DNA of 64,000 bases, from assembly GCF_001421765.1 (NCBI RefSeq), contig NZ_LMLA01000009.1, positions 124,001-188,000 of the forward strand, written 5' to 3'. This document shows positions 27,859-34,911 of the stretch, one piece after another. Numbering within the stretch: position 1 is the first letter of the stretch; each line of letters begins with the position of its first letter. The DNA comes from Sphingomonas sp. Leaf32. GTDB taxonomy: Bacteria > Pseudomonadota > Alphaproteobacteria > Sphingomonadales > Sphingomonadaceae. Position numbers and translations under genes: made by a program. The notes under the pieces were generated by a model that was given only the letters and a program-made list of their open reading frames with translations, made no database searches and was not told the origin of the DNA.

Positions 27859-28896
27859 ATGATCCCCGGTCCCTTCCTCCTTTACCTCGGCCATTCCGAC
27901 GACGCGGTCGGTATCAAGACCTCGCGCGGCGTCGCCACCTTTCGTCCGGACGAATGCGTCGGCGAATGGCGGCACGACGATTGTCCGCTCACCCTCGGCC
28001 TGCCGCGCATGGACGCGGCGGAGGGCCGCGCAGCCGGGGCGAACACCCTGATCCTCGGCATCGCCAATGCCGGCGGCCGCATGGGCGACGCGCTGATCGA
28101 CGATGCGCTGGCGGCGATCGCGACCGGCATGAACGTCGCCTCCGGCCTCCACCAGCGGCTGCGCGACGTGCCCCGGATCGCACAGGCCGCGCAGGACGCC
28201 GGCGTCCGGCTGTTCGACGTGCGCGACCCGCCCGCCGACCTCCCCGTCGGCAATGGCCGGCGGCGCGCGGGCAACCGGCTGCTGACCGTCGGCACCGATT
28301 GTTCGGTCGGCAAGATGTATACGACGCTGGCGCTGCGCGACGCGATGGTCGCGCGCGGCATCGCCGCCGATTTCCGCGCGACCGGCCAGACCGGCATCCT
28401 GATCGCCGGCTCCGGCGTTCCCGTCGACGCGGTGGTCGCCGACTTCATCTCCGGCGCGATCGAGACGATCACCCCGGCGCGCACCGATAATGGCTGGGAC
28501 CTGATCGAGGGGCAGGGTTCGCTGTTCCACCCGTCCTTCGCCGGGGTATCGACCGGCCTGCTCCACGGTGCCCAGCCGCGTGCGATCGTGATGTGCCACG
28601 ATCCGGCGCGCGACCATATGCGCGGCCTGCCGCACTATGCCGTGCCGGACATCGCCGACTGTATCGCCGCCAACCTGTCGGTCGCGCGGCTGACCAGCCC
28701 CGACGTGCAGGCGGTCGGCATCGCGCTCAACACGGTGAAGCTCGCCGAGGACGAAGCCCGCCGCCTGTGCGCGCGGACTGCCGACGCGCACGGCCTGCCC
28801 TGCACCGATCCCTATCGCTTCGGCGCGGACCCGATCATCGACTGGATGCAGACATGCTTCGACATCTCGACGTCGCCCATGACCGTTTCGGCCTGA
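27859..28896 (+). CDS. dgcN: D-glutamate N-acetyltransferase DgcN (DUF1611 family)
   Basis: This 345-residue DUF1611-family protein has an N-terminal domain, then a P-loop-like segment GTDCSVGKMYTTLAL near residue 144. FRATGQTGILIAGSG and DLIEGQGSLFHPSFAGVS follow. In the described Dgc pathway, DgcN acetylates D-Glu and DgcA then racemises N-acetyl-D-Glu, giving N-acetyl-L-Glu. The direct partner dgcA follows here, which supports the name. The start at 27859 (MIPGPFLLYLGH) is preferred to a methionine 63 bases earlier in less conserved sequence. It overlaps dgcA by 43 bp. Confidence 0.85.
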   Translation: MIPGPFLLYLGHSDDAVGIKTSRGVATFRPDECVGEWRHDDCPLTLGLPRMDAAEGRAAGANTLILGIANAGGRMGDALIDDALAAIATGMNVASGLHQRLRDVPRIAQAAQDAGVRLFDVRDPPADLPVGNGRRRAGNRLLTVGTDCSVGKMYTTLALRDAMVARGIAADFRATGQTGILIAGSGVPVDAVVADFISGAIETITPARTDNGWDLIEGQGSLFHPSFAGVSTGLLHGAQPRAIVMCHDPARDHMRGLPHYAVPDIADCIAANLSVARLTSPDVQAVGIALNTVKLAEDEARRLCARTADAHGLPCTDPYRFGADPIIDWMQTCFDISTSPMTVSA

Positions 28897-29840
28897 GCAC
28901 CCCTTTCCGCATCTCGCGCGGGGTCAAGACGGCGGCCGACGTCGTCACGGTGACGATCACGCAGGGCGACGTCGCCGGCCGGGGCGAGGCGGTGCCCTAT
29001 GCCCGCTATGGCGAGGGCATCGACGACACGCTGGCCGCGATCCGCGCCATCGCGCCGGCCATCGCGCAAGGAGCCACCCGCGCCGACCTCGCCACGCTGC
29101 TGCCCGCCGGCGCCGCCCGCAACGCAGTCGACTGCGCGCTGTGGGACCTCGAAGCCCGGCTCGCCGGTACCTCGGTCGCCGCCCTCACCGGCCTCACCGA
29201 ACCGGTCGCGCTGGCATCGGCGATCACCATCGGCCTCGACACCCCCGACGCCATGGCCCGCGCGGCGGCACGGGTCGCGACCGTTCCGCTGCTCAAGATC
29301 AAGGTCGACCGCAGCGACCCCGCCGCGCAGATCGCCGCCGTCCGCGCCGCCGCCCCCCTGCCCCGCCTGATCGTCGATCCCAATGAAAGCTGGACGATCG
29401 ACACGCTGGCAGCCCTCAAACCCCACCTCGCCGAGTGGCGCGTCGACCTGCTCGAACAACCGCTGCCGGCGGGGGAAGACGGCGCGCTCGCGACCGTCGA
29501 CAGCCCGGTACCGATCTGCGCCGATGAATCGCTGCACACCGCCGCCGACCTCGACAGCCTTGCCGGCCGCTACGACGTGGTGAACATCAAGCTCGACAAG
29601 ACCGGCGGCCTGACCGAAGCACTGATCCTTGCGCAGACGGCGCGCGCGAAGGGGTTCGGGTTGATGGTCGGGTGCATGGTCTGTTCGTCGCTGGGCATCG
29701 CGCCCGCCATGCTGCTCGGCGGTGAGGCCGCGTTCGTCGATCTCGACGGACCGCTCTGGCTCAGCGAGGACCGCCCCGGCGGCGTCACCGACCATGATGG
29801 CATGTTGTCGCCCCCCGCCCCCGGCTTCTGGGGCAACTGA
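28854..29840 (+). CDS. dgcA: N-acetyl-D-Glu racemase DgcA (enolase superfamily)
   Basis: This 328-residue enolase-superfamily enzyme is close to dipeptide epimerases. The catalytic lysine pair is in LLKIKVDR near residue 148. The metal ligands are in IVDPNESW, LLEQPLP and CADESLHT, and the second acid-base lysine is in NIKLDKTGG near residue 245. The pair with dgcN points to N-acetyl-D-glutamate racemase. By family alone, L-Ala-D/L-Glu epimerase is the main alternative, and this would also suit peptidoglycan recycling. The ATG at 28854 lies inside the dgcN 3' end, and a symporter start overlaps its stop (TGATG). Confidence 0.85.
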   Translation: MLRHLDVAHDRFGLSTPFRISRGVKTAADVVTVTITQGDVAGRGEAVPYARYGEGIDDTLAAIRAIAPAIAQGATRADLATLLPAGAARNAVDCALWDLEARLAGTSVAALTGLTEPVALASAITIGLDTPDAMARAAARVATVPLLKIKVDRSDPAAQIAAVRAAAPLPRLIVDPNESWTIDTLAALKPHLAEWRVDLLEQPLPAGEDGALATVDSPVPICADESLHTAADLDSLAGRYDVVNIKLDKTGGLTEALILAQTARAKGFGLMVGCMVCSSLGIAPAMLLGGEAAFVDLDGPLWLSEDRPGGVTDHDGMLSPPAPGFWGN

Positions 29841-31078
29841 TGCGCCGCTGGTTCGCGATTCCCCTGTGGCAGCGGGTCGTCGCCGCGCTGTTCCTCGGCG
29901 TCGCGATCGGGCTGCTGTGGCCGGACGGTGCCGCCGCGATCAAGATCATCGGCGACCTCTTCGTCCGCTGCATCAAGATGCTGGTCGTGCCGGTGGTCCT
30001 CATCACCATCGCCGCCGGCATCGCGTCCTTGGGCGATCCGCGCCGTCTGGGCGGGATCGGCGGGCGGACGGTCGCGCTGTTCGCCTTCACCACGCTCATC
30101 GCGGTGACGGTCGGCATGGCGCTGGGCCTGTTGCTCCAACCGGGCAGCGGCATTGCGCTGGCCGGCGTCGCGCCGCATGTGCTCGGCCCCCCGGTCACCC
30201 CCGCCGATCAGTTGCTCGGCATCGTGCCGCTCAACATCGTCGACGCGCTGGCGAAGGGCGACATGCTCGCGATCATCTTCGTCGCCGTCCTGCTCGGCAT
30301 CGCCAGCGTCGTGTCGGGCGAAGCGGGCAAGCCGGTCGTGGCGCTGTTGCAGGGGCTGTCCGCCGTCCTGCTCCACCTCGTCCGCATCGTCATGGAGGTC
30401 ACCCCCTTCGGCGTCCTCGCCCTCATCGCCAATGCCGTTGCGGGCAATGGCTTGGCCGTTTTTGTCAATGTCGGCTGGCTGGCGCTGTGCGTGATCCTCG
30501 GCACGCTGGCCCAGATGGCGTTCCATGCCGGGCTGCTGCGCTTCGTCGCGAAGCTGCCGGTGGTGCGCTTCTTTCGCGGGATCGTCGATGCGCTGATCGT
30601 CGCCTTCTCAACCGCCTCCTCCTCCGCCACGCTGCCGGTAGCGCTGCGCGTCAGCCAAGACAATCTCGGCATCGCCCGCCCGATCGCCTCGACCGTCCTC
30701 CCGCTGGGCGCCAGCATCGGCAAGGACGGGACGGCGATGTATGTCGGGCTGCTCGGCCAGTTCGCGTTGCAGGCGCTGGGCATCGTGCCCGATGGCTGGA
30801 TGCTGGGCGTGATGCTGGCCACCGGCGCGCTCGCCGCGTTCGGCACCGCGCCGGTCCCGTCCGCCTCGCTGTTCATGCTGGCGGCGATGCTCGGCGCGGT
30901 CGGGGTCGGCGCGGAACAGACCGCTTTGGTCGTCGGCCTCGTCCTGCCGTTCGACCGGCTGCTCGACATGACGCGCACCGTCGCCTCAGCCAGCGCCAAC
31001 CTGACCGTCGCGACGCTGGTGGCGCGCGCCGAGGACGGGCTGGACGAGGCGCGCTATCGGGGCCAAACGGCGACATGA
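29840..31078 (+). CDS. Dicarboxylate/amino acid:cation symporter (DAACS, GltP-like)
   Basis: This 412-residue transporter has eight or so membrane segments and the DAACS landmarks. The serine-rich re-entrant loop is STASSSATLP near residue 255, and the TM7 segment is LPLGASIGKDGTAMYV near residue 290. The canonical TM7 motif NMDGT is changed to GKDGT, losing an asparagine that helps bind sodium in characterised members, so ion coupling may differ. In context it most likely imports glutamate, D-glutamate or an N-acetyl form for dgcN/dgcA. The start overlaps the dgcA stop by one base and the end overlaps the LysR gene as ATGA. Confidence 0.9.
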   Translation: MRRWFAIPLWQRVVAALFLGVAIGLLWPDGAAAIKIIGDLFVRCIKMLVVPVVLITIAAGIASLGDPRRLGGIGGRTVALFAFTTLIAVTVGMALGLLLQPGSGIALAGVAPHVLGPPVTPADQLLGIVPLNIVDALAKGDMLAIIFVAVLLGIASVVSGEAGKPVVALLQGLSAVLLHLVRIVMEVTPFGVLALIANAVAGNGLAVFVNVGWLALCVILGTLAQMAFHAGLLRFVAKLPVVRFFRGIVDALIVAFSTASSSATLPVALRVSQDNLGIARPIASTVLPLGASIGKDGTAMYVGLLGQFALQALGIVPDGWMLGVMLATGALAAFGTAPVPSASLFMLAAMLGAVGVGAEQTALVVGLVLPFDRLLDMTRTVASASANLTVATLVARAEDGLDEARYRGQTAT

Positions 31079-31959
31079 ACCTGCGCCACATCGAGATTTT
31101 CCACGCCGTCTACGTCAACGGATCGGTCAGCGCCGCCGCCCGCGCGCTCAACATCTCGCAGCCCTCCGTCTCGAAAACGCTGCGCCATGCCGAGACGCTG
31201 CTCGGCTTCGAACTGTTCCAGCGCACCAACAGCCGCCTCGTCCCCACCGAAGACGCCCACGCCCTGTTCGGCGACGTGGCCGACATTCAGGAACGCGTCC
31301 GGGCGCTCCGCGAAGCCGGCCGCAACCTGCGCAGCGGCGGCGGCGCGACCCTGCGCATCTCGGCCCTCCCCAGCCTCGCCCTCGGCGCCCTACCGACCGC
31401 CGTCGCGCGCTTCATGGCACGGCGCCCCGACGTCCGTTTCGACCTGCAGACCGTCCATCATGACGACCTGCTGCGCAAACTCTACGAGCGCGAAACCGAC
31501 ATCGCCATCGCCGCCGAAGTCCCGCGCGGCGCGCCGCTGGGGAAGGTTTGGCTGGGCGAGGGCGAACTGGTCGTCCTCTACCGCGACGCCGACTTGCCCC
31601 AGGCGGCGCAGCGGATCGAACTGCCGCAACTGGTCGGCCACCCCTTCATCACCCTCGCCGCCAGCGGCCCCATCGGCCAGCTCTTCGCGCAGGAGCAGGA
31701 ACGCCTCGGCATCGAATTGCAGGAGGTCGCCTCGGCCCGCACCTTCTACATCGCCGCCGCGCTGGTCCGCGCGGGCGTCGGCTTGAGCGTCGTCGACAAT
31801 TTCACCGCCGAAGCCTCGCTGGCCGACGGCCTCGCGATGCGCCCGCTCAAGCCCTCGCTGACCTTCGACGTCCATGCCATGCACCTGCTCGACCGTCCGC
31901 CCAGCGCGCTGGCCAGCGAGTTTCTCGGCGTGCTGCGCGAGGTGATCGAGGCGCCTTGA
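31075..31959 (+). CDS. dgcR: LysR-family regulator, probable DgcR
   Basis: This 294-residue LysR-type regulator has an N-terminal winged helix-turn-helix (MNLRHIEIFHAVYVNGSVSA ... ISQPSVSKTLRHAE, residues 1-60) and a C-terminal substrate-binding-like domain from about residue 90. It is the last gene of a tight dgcN-dgcA-symporter-regulator unit with overlapping starts and stops. The Dgc system described elsewhere also has a LysR activator, DgcR, so the name is given by context. The effector, perhaps D-Glu or its N-acetyl form, is inferred and not shown. Being in the operon it would control itself. Confidence 0.8.
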   Translation: MNLRHIEIFHAVYVNGSVSAAARALNISQPSVSKTLRHAETLLGFELFQRTNSRLVPTEDAHALFGDVADIQERVRALREAGRNLRSGGGATLRISALPSLALGALPTAVARFMARRPDVRFDLQTVHHDDLLRKLYERETDIAIAAEVPRGAPLGKVWLGEGELVVLYRDADLPQAAQRIELPQLVGHPFITLAASGPIGQLFAQEQERLGIELQEVASARTFYIAAALVRAGVGLSVVDNFTAEASLADGLAMRPLKPSLTFDVHAMHLLDRPPSALASEFLGVLREVIEAP

Positions 31960-32010
31960 GGGTCGGGCGACCGTCGCCACCCCTCAATGACCACATTTTT
32001 CCTATCAGAA

Positions 32011-32124
32011 CCGTTCGTGCTGAGTAGGGGCTGAGCTTGTCGAAGACCCGTATCGAAGCATTCTGCCGCAAGCGGTCCTTCGATACGCCGCTTCGACAAG
32101 CTCAGCGGCTACTCAGGATGAACG
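32011..32124. repeat. REP-like inverted repeat, family A, copy 3
   Basis: The arms CCGTTCGTGCTGAGTAGGGG and, at the right end, CGGCTACTCAGGATGAACG are reverse complements about 50 bp apart. The inner GTATCGAAGCATT and GCGGTCCTTCGATACGCC are shared with the other two copies. It lies between the convergent LysR and serine-hydrolase genes. Confidence 0.85.
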
Positions 32125-32169
32125 ATTGTGGCGTTAACCGGGATCTGGAGACCGACGGCCTAGTCGACG

Positions 32170-32286
32170 CGCTTTCCTACAAACCAGCGCCCCGCTACCT
32201 TGGCTCAGCTCTTTCCCATCGCCGCAACCCGCCCCGCGCCAAACGCCACACGAAAACGTGGCAAGTGTGAACTTAGTGAACTTTGG
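32170..32286. repeat. Dispersed intergenic element, copy 2 (GTGTGAACTT family)
   Basis: It begins GCTTTCCTACAAACC and ends with GTGTGAACTTAGTGAACTTT plus GG at 32265-32286. It matches both ends of the 1439-1603 element, and like that one stops about 10-15 bp from the end of a minus-strand gene. With REP copy 3 it accounts for most of the 342-bp gap 31960-32301; nothing else is seen there. Confidence 0.55.
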
Positions 32287-32301
32287 AACCGGCCTGACCG
32301 G

Positions 32302-33315
32302 CTAACCTATTGATCTATCATCAAACTCCGCCACCACCGCATCCCCGGTCGCCGGCCGCAGCTCGAAAATCCCGCTGTCGAAATGCCGCGTCGGATGCAC
32401 CCGGTTGGTGAGCAGCGTCCACGCCAGCCCCCGCTCGAAATCGACCCACAGCCCGGTTCCGGTAAAGCCGGTATGCCCGATCGTCCCCGCCGAACACGCC
32501 TGCCCCCCCGACCATCCGGGAAAACGGATTTCCCACCCCGCCGTGCGATGCCCCTCGACCGGCGTCCGGATCGCCGCCAGCATCGCCGCCGACGCACCCG
32601 TCCCATCCAGCAGCCCCAATGCGAAATCCAGCACGCCATCGACCGTCCCGAACAGCCCGGCATGGCCGGTCCGCCCGCCCATCGCCGAACAATTCTCGTC
32701 ATGCACCTCGCCCACCAGCACCCGCCCGCGCCACTGGCAATGCTCGGTCGCGACCGCCGGCCCCGGCGGCGGTCCCCAGCTCAGGCCCGGCCCCAGCGGT
32801 AGCGCGTCCAGCCCGGCGCCGATGATCCGCTCGACCGCGATCCCCAGCAGGATGAAATTGATGTCCGAATAGACCGGCGGCCCGTGCCGCCACTCCCGCT
32901 GCAACACGAACGCCCGCAGCCGCGCCGGATCGTCGCCATAGGTATAGATCGGCTCGACCGCCGGCAGGAAGGTGCGGTGGACCAGACAGTCGCGAAACGT
33001 CAGCCGCCGCTCCGCCGCGCCCGCCACGTCATATTGCCGCAGATCGGGGATCGCATCGGTCAGCGGCCGGTCGAGGTCGATCCGCCCCGCCTCCGCCAGT
33101 TGCAGCACGAACCGGGTGGTCGCGATCACCTTGCTGACCGACGCCAGGTCGAACCAATGCTCGCGCGTCAGCGGCCGCTCCTCGGGCACCCGCTGCGCCA
33201 GCCCGGCGACCCGCACCTCCCGCACACCATCGGCGGTGACGATTCCCAGCGTCGCACCGGGTATCCGCCCTTGCGCGACATACCGCGCGGCTTCGGCAAA
33301 GGCCCGGTCGATCAT
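32302..33315 (-). CDS. Serine hydrolase, beta-lactamase/esterase fold
   Basis: This 337-residue protein has the class C beta-lactamase / EstB-like fold. The SxxK nucleophile motif is SVSK near residue 60, the YSD motif of this subgroup is in VYSDINFILLG near residue 148, and the third motif is GHTGFTG near residue 280. No signal peptide is visible, so it may act in the cytoplasm. Its start overlaps the stop of the upstream AmpG-like permease by 4 bp, which suggests work on an imported muropeptide or anhydro-sugar peptide. A plain beta-lactamase or a simple esterase are alternatives. Confidence 0.82.
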   Translation of the reverse strand: MIDRAFAEAARYVAQGRIPGATLGIVTADGVREVRVAGLAQRVPEERPLTREHWFDLASVSKVIATTRFVLQLAEAGRIDLDRPLTDAIPDLRQYDVAGAAERRLTFRDCLVHRTFLPAVEPIYTYGDDPARLRAFVLQREWRHGPPVYSDINFILLGIAVERIIGAGLDALPLGPGLSWGPPPGPAVATEHCQWRGRVLVGEVHDENCSAMGGRTGHAGLFGTVDGVLDFALGLLDGTGASAAMLAAIRTPVEGHRTAGWEIRFPGWSGGQACSAGTIGHTGFTGTGLWVDFERGLAWTLLTNRVHPTRHFDSGIFELRPATGDAVVAEFDDRSIG

Positions 33316-34814
33316 GCATCATCCTCCCGCGCCCGGATCTTCGACAGCGCGGGCAGCAGCGGGATCGCCGCCAGGCTGACCGCGCCCGACAGCAGGAAGA
33401 ACCCGTCATAGCCGATCACCCCGACCATCGATCCGCCAGCCCCGGCCAGCATTCGCGGCAACAGAAACGCAAAGCCGGTCAGGAACGCATATTGCGCGCC
33501 CGGATAGCGCGGGTTCACCAGCAGCGAGAGGTAGACGACGAACACCGCCCCCGCAAAGCCGTTGCCGAACTGATCCAGCGCGGTGGCGACATACAGCGTC
33601 GCCTCGCTCACCGGCTGATGCGCCAGCCACACGAACCCGAAATTACCGACCGCCGCGACCACCGCGCCGACCGCCAGCGCCCACAGCATCGGCCGGCGCG
33701 TGACCATCCATCCGCCCAAGCCAACGCCGACCATGCTCGCCGCCAGCGCCACGACGCCGTCTGCCCGCCCGATCTGGCTGAGCGTATAGCCCAGCCCCTT
33801 TATCATCGGCTTGGACAAGTTGAGCGCCAGCACGTCGCCCATCCGATAGAGCGAGACGAATACCATCAGCAGGATCGCCGCATACTGAAACCGCCAGAAG
33901 AAATCGACATACGGCCCGATGGCGGTCGACGTACGGATCGGCGCGGTCGGCGGTGCTTTCCGGATCCACGGCAGCGCCGCCGCCATGCCGACGAACGGCA
34001 CCATGCACAGCCCCAGCACCCATGGCGTGACGTTGCTCTTCGCATCGATCCCGATCCCTGCCGCCGCCGACAGCAGGATATAGCCGACGCCCGCCGTCAC
34101 CGCGCACGCGATGCCCAGGATCACCGCCCCGCCGCCAACCCCGGTCAGCAGCGCCACCATCCGCCCGCCGCCCCGGCCCGCTTCCGGCCGCATCGCCGCC
34201 AGGATCGGGAACGGCAGGAACGCGGCTACCGCGACCAGCAGATACGCCAGCGTCCATCCGCCATTGTCCGCCAGCAACAGCGCGCCGCTGCCCGCCGCGA
34301 CCATCGCCGTGCGATACCCCCACAGGTTCGCCGCGACGATCGGCCCCTGCTGATCCTGTGTCGGAAACAGCTCGATCCGCCACGCGTCGGCGGCGACCTC
34401 CAGCGTCGTGGTCCAGAAGGCGAGCAGCACCGCGAACAGCGCGGTGACCGGCAGCGACGCATCGTCTGCCGTCCACGCCATCGCCCCCATCGCGGTGACG
34501 ATGCCCAGCTGCGCCAGCATGATCCACCCGCGCCGTTTGCCCCAGAAGCGGCCGAACCCCGGCACGTCATACCGGTCGAGCAGCGGCGCCCACACGAACT
34601 TCAGCGTCGGCAGCAGTTGCACCCACGCAAAGAAGCCCAGCACGGTCAGAGCGACGCCATGCGCCTGCAACCGCAGCGCCAGCACGGTCGAAAACATGTA
34701 GAAGGGCAGCCCGGCGGCAAAGCCCAGCAGTCCGTACAACAGCATCGCGCTGCGGCCCGGATGGGTGGCGGCGTCGGCGGCGGGCGGGACCGCAGCGGCG
34801 GCGGATGCGGTCAT
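33312..34814 (-). CDS. ampG: AmpG-family muropeptide MFS permease
   Basis: This 500-residue MFS transporter has about 12-14 membrane segments. The AmpG-like opening LLYGLLGFAAGLPFYMFSTV is near residue 25. TLKFVWAPLLDRYDVPGFG with the basic GKRRGW loop follows and is the family mark. AmpG imports GlcNAc-anhydro-MurNAc peptides released by wall turnover. The ATG at 34814 has GGAG 5 bases upstream; a GTG 15 bases earlier is possible. It is coupled to the serine hydrolase by an ATGA overlap and lies 97 bp from the end of cas3, so it marks the left border of the defence island. Confidence 0.8.
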   Translation of the reverse strand: MTASAAAAVPPAADAATHPGRSAMLLYGLLGFAAGLPFYMFSTVLALRLQAHGVALTVLGFFAWVQLLPTLKFVWAPLLDRYDVPGFGRFWGKRRGWIMLAQLGIVTAMGAMAWTADDASLPVTALFAVLLAFWTTTLEVAADAWRIELFPTQDQQGPIVAANLWGYRTAMVAAGSGALLLADNGGWTLAYLLVAVAAFLPFPILAAMRPEAGRGGGRMVALLTGVGGGAVILGIACAVTAGVGYILLSAAAGIGIDAKSNVTPWVLGLCMVPFVGMAAALPWIRKAPPTAPIRTSTAIGPYVDFFWRFQYAAILLMVFVSLYRMGDVLALNLSKPMIKGLGYTLSQIGRADGVVALAASMVGVGLGGWMVTRRPMLWALAVGAVVAAVGNFGFVWLAHQPVSEATLYVATALDQFGNGFAGAVFVVYLSLLVNPRYPGAQYAFLTGFAFLLPRMLAGAGGSMVGVIGYDGFFLLSGAVSLAAIPLLPALSKIRAREDDA

Positions 34815-34911
34815 GGCTACTCCGGACACGGCAAAGCGCGAACCTCAAGCGATCCGGCCCCCACGTCAACCGGCCCATGGCCGCCGGTTATACCCGCCCT
34901 CCGTTTTTGCG

